A stretch of 64,000 nt of DNA. Source: Leptospira paudalimensis. GTDB lineage: Bacteria; Spirochaetota; Leptospiria; Leptospirales; Leptospiraceae. Below, in pieces: positions 1 through 9,333 of the stretch. The notes under the pieces are model-generated. The model did not search any database. It worked only from the letters and a program-made list of their open reading frames with translations, and was not told where the DNA came from. A program made the translations under genes and the position numbers. The DNA lies in contig NZ_JAMQPR010000001.1 of the NCBI RefSeq assembly GCF_026151345.1, positions 248,231 to 312,230 of the forward strand, in the 5' to 3' direction. How positions within the stretch are numbered: position 1 is the first letter of the stretch; the number at the start of each line of letters is the position of its first letter.

Positions 1-541
1 ATTCATAATTGAGAGTGTTGTCGTCAGCGTTTGTAACAGTGCGTACGGAAAGGATTAGTCCTTTCACTCCGCCAGCTGTACTGTTTTTGAGTTCGCGGTA
101 GGTTGTGACTGGGTCTTTTCCTTTATCCGTTAATGACTTACGGGACCAAAAGGAAAGTTCATCAAGGGAAAAACCACCACCTTCAGCACCACCGCCACCT
201 TTTAGTTTCATTACAAAACGGCTGTGCATCACATAACGTGGCTCATAAGGTAAGTGGATTTCACGTGCACTCGAAACTTGACCATACCGACTATCTTTGA
301 TTTTTTTCTCAAAGCTAAGGAACTTGATCTTTTCATTGATCATGGCATGGTAATCATCCACTTCCTTACCGATACGATCGATTTTTTGTTGCTGTTTGGC
401 ATTATAAGGGATGAGAGCGATGCTTCCATCTGGATTCAATTTATGGGAATCTGCTTGGCTCACAGGTTCATTTTTTTCATCCGCGGCAAAAAGACCAACG
501 GTGAAGAGGAAGGTAAAAATTAAGACAAACGAGGTACGCAT
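1..541 (-). CDS. Exported protein of unknown function, N-terminal 180 residues (partial)
   Basis: The reading frame starts at the ATG at 541-539 and runs off the left edge without a stop, so only the N-terminal part is visible. It begins with a typical signal peptide (MRTSFVLIFTFLFTVGLFAA, then DEKNE), so the product is probably periplasmic or outer-membrane associated. After the signal there is a charged stretch likely to be helical (about residues 50-85, rich in K, E, D and Q), then a glycine-rich segment (GGGGAEGGG near residue 120) followed by a mixed alpha/beta-looking region. I do not recognise the family. Its start is divergent from the STAS gene, with about 120 bp between them, which must hold the promoters of both. 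Confidence 0.75.
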   Translation of the reverse strand, partial: MRTSFVLIFTFLFTVGLFAADEKNEPVSQADSHKLNPDGSIALIPYNAKQQQKIDRIGKEVDDYHAMINEKIKFLSFEKKIKDSRYGQVSSAREIHLPYEPRYVMHSRFVMKLKGGGGAEGGGFSLDELSFWSRKSLTDKGKDPVTTYRELKNSTAGGVKGLILSVRTVTNADDNTLNYE

Positions 542-660
542 ACGAACTCCCAGATAGTAAACTCTATATCTATTTTCGACTTTTGAAATGAAATTATTAA
601 TTTGTTAAAAATAAGGTTGAACAAAAAACGTAAAAACAGGACGCTAGCGGTAGGTCTCCC

Positions 661-1005
661 ATGGAAATAAATCTGAAAAAGAATGCAGACGCTTTTGTGA
701 TCAGCATTTCCGGAAGTTTGGACATTTACACTTCCTTGGATTTTAAAAACTTCCTCGAAACCAATATCCCAAGCCAACCTTCGAACAACCTCCACGTCAT
801 CATCAATTTAGAGAAATTGAACTACATTGACTCTTCTGGGATTGGAATGCTCATCAAACAGCTGAATTATGTCCAAGAATTGCAAGGGAAGTTCTCCATT
901 GCCAATATGAAACCAGCAATTGAGAAGGTGTTTAAGGTAGCAGGGCTTACTAGTTACTTCCAAACCATTGGAGAAGACGAATACCGCGAAAAATACGCGG
1001 TATAA
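661..1005 (+). CDS. STAS-domain anti-sigma factor antagonist
   Basis: A 114-residue protein that is essentially one STAS domain of the SpoIIAA/RsbV type. The phosphoacceptor motif DSSG lies at residues 57-60, the place where the regulatory serine of SpoIIAA sits, and the following IGML helix is conserved. Proteins of this family bind a GHKL anti-sigma kinase when unphosphorylated and are reset by a PP2C phosphatase. No kinase or phosphatase gene is adjacent here. Possible partners in the window are the GHKL proteins at 26.9 and 31.6 kb and the SpoIIE-type phosphatases at 28.4 and 61.2 kb, but pairing is only a guess. The stop codon abuts the stop of the convergent gene at 1006. Confidence 0.92.
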   Translation: MEINLKKNADAFVISISGSLDIYTSLDFKNFLETNIPSQPSNNLHVIINLEKLNYIDSSGIGMLIKQLNYVQELQGKFSIANMKPAIEKVFKVAGLTSYFQTIGEDEYREKYAV

Positions 1006-1575
1006 TCAATCCTTCTCGTCCAAACGGTTTTCGACTACAAACGCATCCCAAATCCCCCAAAAACGGCCGACTGAGTTTTGACTCGGCACTAAATCGACGT
1101 AAATTTTGCCATCTGGGTATTCAGAAGGTTCCAATGGGATTTCCACAGGATTCTGAAAACCCTTCGTACGTTCTGTTAGGATGGCACGTTTGGGTTTTCC
1201 GTTCACAAAAATTTGTAACTTTCTAGGTTTGAACTTTGATCCCTTAAGTGGTTTGTACATCGTTAAGTCCAAATACAGGTAAACTGTGGATTTTGTATCA
1301 CGTGGTTTTTCTAATAAAAAACGAAGTCCCGATTCAGGCACCATCCGACAAATGGAATCTTGTAATCCCAAGTAGGGTCCATCCGGTTCCAATTCGTAGG
1401 ACTGGTAGATGGCCCATGTTTTCAGTTCGGGGAAGGTAGAAATGTCTTCGGGTAACAATCCTTCCTCCAATCCAAATTCTTGTTTGGGAATTTTGGAATC
1501 GTCTGCGAAGAGTGCACCTATCGTTGATAAAAAGATTGCCGTAAAGAGAAGGATTCGTAGTTTCAATGGTAGCAC
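1006..1575 (-). CDS. Exported protein of unknown function
   Basis: A 189-residue protein with an N-terminal signal peptide (hydrophobic LRILLFTAIFLSTIGALFA, then DD). The start is a GTG at 1575; no better ATG lies in frame before the signal sequence. The mature part (about 165 residues) looks beta-rich, with alternating hydrophobic residues and conserved-looking aromatic patches (GRFWGIWDAFVVENR near the C-terminus), compatible with a small jelly-roll-like domain, but I do not recognise the family. It is convergent with the STAS gene, touching it end to end, and divergent from ribF with only about 36 bp between starts. No lipobox cysteine is evident, so a periplasmic location is more likely than lipoprotein anchoring. 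Confidence 0.75.
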   Translation of the reverse strand: MLPLKLRILLFTAIFLSTIGALFADDSKIPKQEFGLEEGLLPEDISTFPELKTWAIYQSYELEPDGPYLGLQDSICRMVPESGLRFLLEKPRDTKSTVYLYLDLTMYKPLKGSKFKPRKLQIFVNGKPKRAILTERTKGFQNPVEIPLEPSEYPDGKIYVDLVPSQNSVGRFWGIWDAFVVENRLDEKD

Positions 1576-1611
1576 CTATACCAAGTATCGGATTACGAGA
1601 CAAGTCCCCCT

Positions 1612-2544
1612 TTGAAAATTATTCGCTCTTTAGAATCGATCCAAAATGAATTCCAACTCGGCTCTTCTTTGACACTTGGAAATTTCGACGGAATCCATGT
1701 GGGTCACCAAACACTTTTGTTACGGACTGTGGAAAAAGCCAAGGAACTTGGAATCCCTTCGGTTGTGGTTACCTATTATCCAAACCCAGCAGTTGTGCTT
1801 GGGAAAAAACCAAACTTTAAATACCTCTCCTCGGAAAAAGAAAAAGAGGAACTCATACGCGGGTTTGGGATTGATTACCTCATCGTTTTAGATTTTACCA
1901 TCTCTCTCTCGAAAATGTCTGCAGAAGAGTTTTTAGAAAAAATCATGATCCAAACCTTACATGCCAAACACATAGTGATTGGTTATAACCATTTTTTTGG
2001 TGCTGAAAGAAGAGGTGATTTTACTCTTCTTGATTTACATAAATCTAATTATGGTTATGCGGTTGAGTTAAGAGAAGCAGTTCTAAAGAAAGACAGTAAA
2101 ATTTCATCCTCTCTTATCCGAGGTTTCCTCGACAAAGGAGAAATGGAAGAAGCAAAGATTTTACTCGGACGAAATTATCATATCTCTGGAACCGTGGTAG
2201 AAGGTTCCAAACGTGGTCGAACCATTGGATTTCCAACGGCAAACCTCCAAGTTCCAAGTGATAAACTTTTACCCTCGGTGGGTGTGTATGCTTGTTTTGT
2301 GAAGTTTGATGGAAAAGACCACAAAGGAATGGTAAACATTGGATTTAATCCCACCTTTGATGGGTTAGGTTTACATGTAGAAGTAAACATCTTTGATTTT
2401 GACGGAAATTTATACGGCAAAGAAATTGAACTGGAAATGGTAAAAAAAATCCGAGAAGAACAAAAGTTTGATGGTATTGATGCTTTAAAAAACCAACTTA
2501 ACAAAGACAAAGACACTAGTTTGTCGATATTGGCACTTCGGTAA
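1612..2544 (+). CDS. ribF: Bifunctional riboflavin kinase / FAD synthetase
   Basis: A 310-residue protein of the usual RibF length that converts riboflavin to FMN (kinase) and FMN to FAD (adenylyltransferase) in the cytosol. The N-terminal FAD synthetase domain carries the nucleotidyltransferase motif GNFDGIHVGH at residues 23-32, the VIGYNHFFG block at about 122-130 and SSLIR at about 166-170. The C-terminal riboflavin kinase domain starts near residue 185 and has the GFPTAN motif at 206-211, the Mg-ATP binding site of the family. The start is a TTG at 1612, placed directly before the conserved first strand (KIIRSLESI); no in-frame ATG upstream fits. Single gene, convergent with the CheW-like gene downstream. 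Confidence 0.97.
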   Translation: MKIIRSLESIQNEFQLGSSLTLGNFDGIHVGHQTLLLRTVEKAKELGIPSVVVTYYPNPAVVLGKKPNFKYLSSEKEKEELIRGFGIDYLIVLDFTISLSKMSAEEFLEKIMIQTLHAKHIVIGYNHFFGAERRGDFTLLDLHKSNYGYAVELREAVLKKDSKISSSLIRGFLDKGEMEEAKILLGRNYHISGTVVEGSKRGRTIGFPTANLQVPSDKLLPSVGVYACFVKFDGKDHKGMVNIGFNPTFDGLGLHVEVNIFDFDGNLYGKEIELEMVKKIREEQKFDGIDALKNQLNKDKDTSLSILALR

Positions 2545-2578
2545 ACTCATAACTAAATGTGGTGAAGGTCGGTGAAAG

Positions 2579-3418
2579 TCAAAGGTTGACAACGTGGTAT
2601 GTTTTTCCTTTCCGTTTGATTTTACCTAGAATTGATTTGTGATTAGATTCTTTTTCTAAAATGGAATCCAAGGATAATTTAGAAACGGCCCAATCTTCCT
2701 TTAACTCATCAAAGTAAAAACCACATTCCAGTTTGTCAGAATTTTTCATTAGGATGACATGTTTCTCTTTGGATTCCCCTTCTTCCATGAGGATAAATCC
2801 AGGTCCTGGAAACATTGGAATTAATTTGTCTTTGATTTTGATTTGTTTTTTAAAAGCAGGAATATTTCGAAGAATGCGATAGGATTTTTTAGGTAATAAG
2901 AAATTGACTCCTTCTAACACATAACAGATAAAAACAAGTTTTCCTGGGGACGGTTTGGTTGGATTTGTTTTTATCAAATTGGATGCATTCTTCACTCTTT
3001 CGGTGAAGGATAAACTTATGTTTTTTTGATTGGAATCCGTTTCGTTTTGTTTTTGATTCACCAATCGCTTAGCAATTTTAGCGATTCGATTTTTTAAGGC
3101 AGAATCTAAAAATTCTATTTTGTCTTCGGATTTGATTTTATCTAAGATGTGGTAAAGGGAATCAAATTCTTTTTGTTTGTAATCATTTTTGATTTTGAAT
3201 TTGATGATTTCAGCACTGAGGCGTTTGCTTCGTTGTAAAAAATAAGGAGACTCATTTGATTCTGAACATTGGATCAGTTTTTCAGACAAACCCACTAACT
3301 TGGAAATTTGTTCGTTCACTTGCCGTTCCAAAACTTCCAAATGGATGAGTTCATCTTCCAACTTCACTTTAGTTTGGAAGAACTCATCTACATCCAGAAT
3401 TTTTTTGGTAGGTTTCAT
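2579..3418 (-). CDS. Coiled-coil protein with a divergent CheW-like C-terminal domain
   Basis: A 279-residue cytoplasmic protein, last gene of the mreC-mreD-mrdA-rodA transcription unit (8 bp after rodA). Residues 1 to about 115 are strongly charged and heptad-like (coiled coil). Residues about 158-279 read like a CheW fold: a KLVFICYVLEGVNFLLP first strand and turn, a proline-containing middle (IPMFPGPGFILM), then VILMKNSDKLECGFYFDELKEDW and a final GKIKRKGKTYHVVNL strand, resembling CheW's 'g.a...g....llDl' end. The canonical LRG and IPVVDL motifs are missing, so it may have lost CheA/receptor binding. CheW-like identity is my inference from pattern, not an alignment. Position in the elongation operon suggests a scaffold role in cell-wall synthesis. 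Confidence 0.55.
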   Translation of the reverse strand: MKPTKKILDVDEFFQTKVKLEDELIHLEVLERQVNEQISKLVGLSEKLIQCSESNESPYFLQRSKRLSAEIIKFKIKNDYKQKEFDSLYHILDKIKSEDKIEFLDSALKNRIAKIAKRLVNQKQNETDSNQKNISLSFTERVKNASNLIKTNPTKPSPGKLVFICYVLEGVNFLLPKKSYRILRNIPAFKKQIKIKDKLIPMFPGPGFILMEEGESKEKHVILMKNSDKLECGFYFDELKEDWAVSKLSLDSILEKESNHKSILGKIKRKGKTYHVVNL

Positions 3419-3426
3419 TCGAAATC

Positions 3427-4941
3427 TTAATTCGCAAACTTACGTTTTTTAATCGATAAAATGATTCCAACAGCAGTCATTGCCATCACTAAGTGGGATC
3501 CACCGTAACTCATAAAGGTAAGTGGAACACCTGTTACTGGGAGGAGACCAATTACAATTCCAACATTGATGGCAATATGGAAAAAAATCATGGCAACAAT
3601 CCCCGCGGCAAGGAGAGATCCAAACCTATCCTTACTTTCAAAACTGATTTGCAAACCACGTAAGGGTATGGACATCAAAAAGAAAAGTAACAGAACACTT
3701 CCAAAAAAACCAGTTTGTTCTGCCCAAGAAGCAAAGATAAAGTCAGTTCCTGATTCGGGAACATGAGGGATTCTTCCCTCTGTCATCTCTCCATGGAAGA
3801 GACCTTTACCAAAAACTTTCCCTGAACCTACAGCTGGTTTGGAGGCACGGAGTTGGTACCCCGCTCCTTGTTTGAATTGGTCTGGATTTAAAAATGCAGT
3901 GAGTCGGATCACTTGGTTTTCTCGGAAAGGAATGGATTTGTGAACAGCAATGGCGGAAAGAACCGAAAGCCCGAGGATACCAATCGTGATGTAATAATTT
4001 CTAAGATGACGTGAACCACGAGCAATCCGTATAAAAATCATCACAAGGCTAATGAGTGTTAACGTTCCACCGAGACCAAACATAAAAGCTTCATTGGATA
4101 AAATTTTATATCCAATACTTGCGTATTCATCTTTTACGATTTCTGCTGCTTCACGGATCATTTGTAAGTTTTTTGGATTTTCAATGCCTGGGAGAGTGAG
4201 ACCAGATACTTTTTTACCATCTAGAATCAGCCAAATTTTTCCTTGGAGTTGGTTCACCAACGATACTAGTTCTGTTTTGTTGTCTTTACGAAGTAAGTCA
4301 ATGAGAGGTTGGACAAGAGTAAGTTGTGAGTACGCTAAGTACATTGGAACCATAAGGGAAATTCCACCGAAGGTAAGAAGGGATCCAACATGGAGAATAT
4401 CTGCACCACCTAAGTACAACATAGTAAATAACATTGGTAAAAAGGAAACAGCAGTTCCAAAGTCTGGTTGTAAAATGATGAATAACATTGGCACCAAACA
4501 AATGATAAACGGAATGATCAAAACTGTAATTTTGTGCATCTCCTTTTCTTTCATCACTAAGTACTGGCCAAGTAAAATCACAGTTGCCAATTTTGAAAAC
4601 TCAGAAGCTTGGAGAGTGATTGGACCAAGTTTTAACCAAGACCTGGCACCACGACCAGAAGGTAGGTAACCAATCCCAGGGATGAGTGTTATGATCAGAA
4701 GGAAAATGGAAAATAGGTATATGAATAGAGCATAGGAACCAATCAATTGGTAATTGATCCTAGACATAAACCACATTGCAATGAGACCGACAAATACGAA
4801 GGAAAATTGTTTGTACCATCGTCCAAGTCCATCAGCTGTATTTGCTTCTTGCGTGTAAAGTGTGAGGACTCCTGCCATCGCAACTAACACAACAGAGAAG
4901 ATTAAAAAATAATCGAGTTTTTCTGTATTACGATCAGCCAT
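3427..4941 (-). CDS. rodA: RodA, SEDS-family peptidoglycan glycosyltransferase
   Basis: A 504-residue integral membrane protein of the FtsW/RodA/SpoVE family, which polymerises lipid II during lateral wall growth together with PBP2. The characteristic family region is present near residues 345-420: FLNPDQ, GAGYQL, the GSGKVFGKG loop and [10 protein letters not shown], whose aspartate matches the catalytic residue of SEDS proteins. The C-terminal MSYGGSHL signature is also there. It is about 100 residues longer than a typical RodA; the extra length is a hydrophilic insertion at about residues 212-283 between predicted membrane helices. The start codon overlaps the mrdA stop by one base (TAATG arrangement), so translation is probably coupled. 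Confidence 0.94.
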   Translation of the reverse strand: MADRNTEKLDYFLIFSVVLVAMAGVLTLYTQEANTADGLGRWYKQFSFVFVGLIAMWFMSRINYQLIGSYALFIYLFSIFLLIITLIPGIGYLPSGRGARSWLKLGPITLQASEFSKLATVILLGQYLVMKEKEMHKITVLIIPFIICLVPMLFIILQPDFGTAVSFLPMLFTMLYLGGADILHVGSLLTFGGISLMVPMYLAYSQLTLVQPLIDLLRKDNKTELVSLVNQLQGKIWLILDGKKVSGLTLPGIENPKNLQMIREAAEIVKDEYASIGYKILSNEAFMFGLGGTLTLISLVMIFIRIARGSRHLRNYYITIGILGLSVLSAIAVHKSIPFRENQVIRLTAFLNPDQFKQGAGYQLRASKPAVGSGKVFGKGLFHGEMTEGRIPHVPESGTDFIFASWAEQTGFFGSVLLLFFLMSIPLRGLQISFESKDRFGSLLAAGIVAMIFFHIAINVGIVIGLLPVTGVPLTFMSYGGSHLVMAMTAVGIILSIKKRKFAN

Positions 4942-6878
4942 TAAAATGCCTCTTGTTCGACTGGTGCTTCTTCTTCCATGGTTTTGGCACGGGATCTATC
5001 AGTTCGTGGGAAAGATCCTGGTGGGAAAGCTGCTTTAAAAACTTCCCTTGCCGCAGGAGCTGCTGATGCTGCACCACCAACTCCATATTCAACGAATGCC
5101 GCAACTAAGATCTGTTTTTCGACAGGTGCATTTACGGGAGCATACCCTATGAACCAAGCGTGGTTTGAGGAAGATGCTCCTCTACGTCTTGTTTGTGCCG
5201 TTCCTGTTTTACCTGCAATCTCAGGTAACGTTGGTGAATTGAGAACACCAGATGCAGTTCCTGAATACCCAACCAAATACAATCCTTCTTTCAAAGCTTC
5301 CACAGTGGATTTTTTAAGTGGAATATCGCGTAAAATGGTTGGTTCTGTTTTTTGGATGAGAGAGTTGTCAAGTGGGCTTCTAATTTCGGACACAACGTAC
5401 GGTTTGTATATTTTTCCATTATTGACCACTGCCATATAAAACAATGCCATCTCAATTGGTGTGACTGAAATAAATCCTTGTCCGATGGATAAGTTTACTG
5501 TATCTCCATCAAACCATTTGTTGCCATATGTTCTTTTTTTCCAATCGGAACTTGGGATAAAGCCAGTGGCTTCTCCAGGTAAATCAATTCCTGTTTTTTT
5601 GTCTAAACCAAATAACCGAGAGTAGGCGAGGATTGGTTCCGCACCCAATTTATAACCAAGTTGGTAAAAGTACACTGAGTTTGATTTTTCAAGTGCTTGT
5701 GCTAAATTAAGATCCCCATGGTTTTTTTTGTCCCAGTTGTAAAACACTTGGTCTGGAACCCCTTTGAAGGTTGACTTTAAGGTAAAACTTGCTGGGCAAG
5801 AAAAGGTTTGTTTGGGATCAAAATTGATTTTATGTTCACTTTCCATTGCAGCAAGTCCCACCAAGGTTTTGAATGTGGAGGCTGGTGGGAACCTAGATTG
5901 GATAGCTAAATTCAAAAACCCACCATTGTTTGTGACACGAGTGAAGTGGTTGGAACGTTCGAGTTTATTTTTCCCAGACAAAATATTTGGATCATAGGAA
6001 GGGTTGGAAGCCATGGCTAAAACTTCACCAGTAGTTGCTTTGATCGCAAGGACTGTTCCCCTAACACCCTTTAGTGCTTTGTAAGCAGCAATTTGCATGT
6101 CTCTGTCGATTGTGAGGATTAAGTTATTTCCAGGGACAGAGTGTTCAATGACACGTTCTTCTTCGATGTTACCTTCTGTATTTCGTTTCTGTATGCGAAA
6201 TCCGTCTTGGCCACGAAGTGTAGTGTCGTAAAGGGATTCTATCCCCCCTTTTCCAATCAATTGGTAGGTTTTGATTTCTTTTTCTTGTAAGTCACTTGTT
6301 GTAGGTTTTCCCACATAACCGGTCACATGCGAAAGAGCTGGTCCCATGTGGTATACCCGCGCAGGTGAGGAAACTAAATACACATAACGATTGATATTAT
6401 CTAAAACTAAAATTCGTTCTTGTTGTTCCCTGGAGATCCCTTCCAGTAACACAAAAGGTTCTCTTGATCGGATTTTTTTAATCAATCGTGATTCTTGTAA
6501 TTCTTTTTCATAATAAACGATCGGAATCGAAAGAGCTTCACAAAATTTGTAGATGAACTCTTTTACTTTTTTGGCATCGTTTTTGAGTAAACTAGTATTC
6601 AAAATCACATCTAGAGATGCGGAATTGGAGACAAGAGGTTGGCTTGTTTCTGGTGTTAAAAAATTACGATCAAAAATATTACCACGATCTGCAGGAATGG
6701 ATTCACTTCTGCGGACAAATCGTTCGGCTTTGAGAGAGTTTTCGCTCCCTTGTACAATCTGTAAGTTGAATAATTGTAAAATATAAGCAGTTAACGTAAA
6801 TACAATCATCCCTGTAAAAAAGTACAATCGTTTACGGAAACTTGCTTCTAAACGAAACTCAGATGCCGACTGGCTCAT
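4941..6878 (-). CDS. mrdA: Penicillin-binding protein 2, elongation transpeptidase
   Basis: A 645-residue class B penicillin-binding protein that cross-links peptidoglycan in the elongasome. One N-terminal membrane anchor (about residues 19-41) is followed by the PBP dimerisation domain with the RGNIFDRN box at 65-72, and then the transpeptidase domain. Catalytic motifs are complete: SxxK as STFK with Ser334, SxN as SNS at 399-401, and KTGT at 557-560. The C-terminus ends in an acidic, Pro/Ala-containing tail. It overlaps mreD by 4 bp (ATGA) and touches rodA, matching the usual mreC-mreD-mrdA-rodA order. PBP2 rather than PBP3 is chosen because of this context and the direct RodA neighbour. 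Confidence 0.96.
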   Translation of the reverse strand: MSQSASEFRLEASFRKRLYFFTGMIVFTLTAYILQLFNLQIVQGSENSLKAERFVRRSESIPADRGNIFDRNFLTPETSQPLVSNSASLDVILNTSLLKNDAKKVKEFIYKFCEALSIPIVYYEKELQESRLIKKIRSREPFVLLEGISREQQERILVLDNINRYVYLVSSPARVYHMGPALSHVTGYVGKPTTSDLQEKEIKTYQLIGKGGIESLYDTTLRGQDGFRIQKRNTEGNIEEERVIEHSVPGNNLILTIDRDMQIAAYKALKGVRGTVLAIKATTGEVLAMASNPSYDPNILSGKNKLERSNHFTRVTNNGGFLNLAIQSRFPPASTFKTLVGLAAMESEHKINFDPKQTFSCPASFTLKSTFKGVPDQVFYNWDKKNHGDLNLAQALEKSNSVYFYQLGYKLGAEPILAYSRLFGLDKKTGIDLPGEATGFIPSSDWKKRTYGNKWFDGDTVNLSIGQGFISVTPIEMALFYMAVVNNGKIYKPYVVSEIRSPLDNSLIQKTEPTILRDIPLKKSTVEALKEGLYLVGYSGTASGVLNSPTLPEIAGKTGTAQTRRRGASSSNHAWFIGYAPVNAPVEKQILVAAFVEYGVGGAASAAPAAREVFKAAFPPGSFPRTDRSRAKTMEEEAPVEQEAF

Positions 6879-7390
6879 TGCCGCACCTCATCTCCATCCA
6901 ATCGGTATGCCCAAGAGAATAAAAAGAATAATGCAGGTCCTAAGAACGCATTATAAAGAGAAACATACAAAAAGGAATAACTATGGTTTGAGTGAAAGAA
7001 CATTAAGAATAACAAATAAGTGATGAGTCTTGATACAAAGGTAAGTCCCAAAACATAAATTGTGATGGAGATATAGTTTTCTGTATAAGAACTTCTAAGA
7101 CCTTTCCCAACGATGTAACCAATGATTGCATAGGAAAAAGAATGAAGTCCAATTTTGTAATACACAATATTGTCTCCACCAATTTCACCACCAAGTGCAG
7201 TATCGGTGAGTAAGCCTCCGAAAAATCCTAACCAAAGTCCGTACATAGGTCCTTTTCTAAGTGCAAAGAACACAACAAAAATGACCATAAAATCAGGACG
7301 GATTGCATTACCTAATTCGAATACGTTTGAGCCATTTAGAAAATGAGCGAGTAACATTCCTATGATGATAAATAATTTATCTAAAATCAT
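6875..7390 (-). CDS. mreD: MreD, rod-shape-determining membrane protein
   Basis: A 171-residue, very hydrophobic protein with five or six predicted transmembrane helices, the right size for MreD. Sequence conservation in this family is poor; recognisable traits are the [17 protein letters not shown] segment with the following [13 protein letters not shown] loop at about residues 32-65, which matches the MreD pattern of a charged loop followed by G-rich helix and TD. It is held by 4-bp ATGA overlaps with both mreC upstream and mrdA downstream, which makes the assignment secure from context. MreD connects MreC to the PBP2-RodA pair in the inner membrane. Confidence 0.9.
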   Translation of the reverse strand: MILDKLFIIIGMLLAHFLNGSNVFELGNAIRPDFMVIFVVFFALRKGPMYGLWLGFFGGLLTDTALGGEIGGDNIVYYKIGLHSFSYAIIGYIVGKGLRSSYTENYISITIYVLGLTFVSRLITYLLFLMFFHSNHSYSFLYVSLYNAFLGPALFFLFSWAYRLDGDEVRQ

Positions 7391-8565
7391 GGATTCACCT
7401 CCCTAGGTCCTTCCAAGTTTTGGGGAGAAGGAGAAGGTTCTGACGGTGAAGTAGGATTTGAGCTAGGGTTCGTACGACCTGTGTTTTGTGTGCCAAATGT
7501 ACTTGGGTTTCCAAATCCTTGGGTTCCTTGTTTTTTCTCTTTTTTATTATAATCTTTTTCTTTAGGGAAATCAATTTCACCAAAGTATGGCCCTTCAATT
7601 TGAATTGTTTTTTCAGCTGGCCACTCTTCTCGCCACTTTTCAGGTAATTTTTTTAAGACAATCACGTGTAATAATTTATCAAATTCAACAAACGGACGTA
7701 AGATGGCTGTTTTAAAGGAACCATTCCTTGGTCCTTCTTCGATGATAGTTCCTACAGGAATGCCTGGCGGGAAAACTCCAGATCCACCGGAACTAAATAC
7801 GGCCTTTCCAATTTTACTAAACCCTTCTGTAAACATGGTGTTCTGTGAAGTTGGTGGAGGGTTTGGTCCCATTGGGAAATTGCCAATTGCTTTTGGATCA
7901 ATCACAATCCCTGAGTCAATATAATCTAACAAAACATCTGTTCCGCGACCACTGTTTCCATTGAGGGAAGCCCATAAATTGGTTCCAGGGATGGAGACAC
8001 CCATGGAAAAATTGGAATTGATGATGGGTTGGATGACGGCAGATCCTTTTGAGACGGCAATGATTTTACCAACAAGGGCTTCAGTGAATTTACCTTTTTC
8101 GTCTAACGCACGTGCTACGACTGGCATATAAGGTTTGATTCCAGATTCTGACCCTTTATTGATGATGATCGTACGATAAATGGCATTCAAACGAACACTT
8201 AGCACTTCTGCACGAACCGATGGATACTCGGATCTGAGAGGAAAGTTTAACTCTTGTCTGAGGATTGCATTTTCTGCTTTGAGGCGTTCTACGTCTTTGG
8301 AGAGTTGTCGGTATTCTTCCATCACGTTCAAACAAGAATCACGCTCTTCTCTAACCCGTTCGAAGGACTCGAGTTTGTTATAACTACTTTTGATGAGGGA
8401 TCCAAAGGAATCAAAGGACCCAGAAAAAAAGTCGCCTACACCCTGAAAGCTGGCAATCCCTCTTACCATGAAGTTGCCGTTCCAAATTAGGGAAGTAAAG
8501 GAAAACAGGAATACGAAAAGTAGGGAGAACAATTCGTCATTTTGATTGATGCGATTCCACTTCAT
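7387..8565 (-). CDS. mreC: MreC, rod-shape-determining protein
   Basis: A 392-residue protein with one N-terminal transmembrane helix (about residues 13-33), a coiled coil (about 70-110, ending in the ENAILRQEL register usual for MreC) and the two-domain beta region (about 115-300), including the [16 protein letters not shown] segment that matches the MreC 'd.G...Gv..gm.V' motif. The last 70 residues form a low-complexity, Pro/Ser/Thr/Asn-rich tail not usual for MreC. It is the first gene of the visible elongation operon. The gene directly upstream is not mreB; MreB must be encoded elsewhere. Confidence 0.93.
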   Translation of the reverse strand: MKWNRINQNDELFSLLFVFLFSFTSLIWNGNFMVRGIASFQGVGDFFSGSFDSFGSLIKSSYNKLESFERVREERDSCLNVMEEYRQLSKDVERLKAENAILRQELNFPLRSEYPSVRAEVLSVRLNAIYRTIIINKGSESGIKPYMPVVARALDEKGKFTEALVGKIIAVSKGSAVIQPIINSNFSMGVSIPGTNLWASLNGNSGRGTDVLLDYIDSGIVIDPKAIGNFPMGPNPPPTSQNTMFTEGFSKIGKAVFSSGGSGVFPPGIPVGTIIEEGPRNGSFKTAILRPFVEFDKLLHVIVLKKLPEKWREEWPAEKTIQIEGPYFGEIDFPKEKDYNKKEKKQGTQGFGNPSTFGTQNTGRTNPSSNPTSPSEPSPSPQNLEGPREVNP

Positions 8566-8635
8566 GGACTTATGTCACATTAATTTTCGTGGAAAGAATA
8601 TTTCAAGCGAGAATCGGAATTGGTCCGTTTTTCAT

Positions 8636-9271
8636 TCAAGAAGTTTCTGTCCTTTGGTTGGGGCGGAAAAAGAAGGTGGAACCGGTCTCCATTTCCACAC
8701 TGCCATGGATGGATTGGAATCCTTTGGGTTCCCTGTACACCGTAATCTTGGTTTGGTTCGGTGCGCCCGTGTTTCGTTTGGTTGGACTGAACCTGATTCT
8801 GACCTCTGTGAGTCCAGGGTCGACCACTTGTGCCAAGTAAGAATCCTTTCCCCAGTGGACGAGAACAAACTCTCTGACTCCAAAGACTTGTGATTTTTCA
8901 CGGGCAGTTCCCAAAAATTTTGCCACGAGGGATAAGAAGGTTCGTTCTTCATCTTGGTCGAGTTGTGAAACAAATTGTAAGAGGTGGGCCCGTAAGTATT
9001 CTTTCGCATGGTTATGTGCAAGGAGTACACGGTGGTGACGGTCCAACTGGTTGTAGAAGGTTTGGAGGAGGGAACGTTCCACTTGGTTACAACCAGCTCG
9101 GAACGCTAGTCGGTCGAGGCGTTTACGATGCATTTGGATGAGTTCATACCGGTGCGTGAAGTAGGCACTGATCCGAAAGGCAAAGTAAAAAAATAAGATG
9201 AGACCTACCAGTTGTAGGAGAACTAATTCTGGATTTCCCTTCCAGATCCAAACTGGTTTATCCGAAAACAT
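8636..9271 (-). CDS. Single-pass membrane protein of unknown function
   Basis: A 211-residue protein with one N-terminal transmembrane helix (about residues 15-36, ELVLLQLVGLILFFYFAFRI) followed by a basic, helical cytoplasmic region (about 37-125, many Arg, His and Gln) and a beta-rich C-terminal half (about 130-211). The C-terminal part could be a PilZ-like or other small beta-barrel domain, but I cannot point to the RxxxR and DxSxxG motifs that would prove it. It lies 70 bp upstream of mreC on the same strand and could be co-transcribed with the elongation operon. Codon use looks like the neighbours, with a slightly higher G+C. Family not recognised. Confidence 0.7.
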   Translation of the reverse strand: MFSDKPVWIWKGNPELVLLQLVGLILFFYFAFRISAYFTHRYELIQMHRKRLDRLAFRAGCNQVERSLLQTFYNQLDRHHRVLLAHNHAKEYLRAHLLQFVSQLDQDEERTFLSLVAKFLGTAREKSQVFGVREFVLVHWGKDSYLAQVVDPGLTEVRIRFSPTKRNTGAPNQTKITVYREPKGFQSIHGSVEMETGSTFFFRPNQRTETS

Positions 9272-9333
9272 TGATTGTTAGACGAAAGGAAATCCCGTGA
9301 GCACCAAGGTGACTCAAATCTTGGAGTGAATCT

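Noticed and set aside
661..1005. STAS gene as partner of the GHKL cluster at 26.9-32.2 kb
   Set aside because: The distance and lack of shared operon give no evidence; the STAS gene at 31242 is the better partner.
4052..4669. 205-codon plus-strand frame inside rodA
   Set aside because: It is antisense to transmembrane parts of rodA and has no independent features.
8546..9141. Several plus-strand open frames opposite the membrane protein gene at 8636
   Set aside because: They are antisense shadows of a coding frame with a clear membrane helix and continuous sense; no ribosome-binding site or domain supports them.
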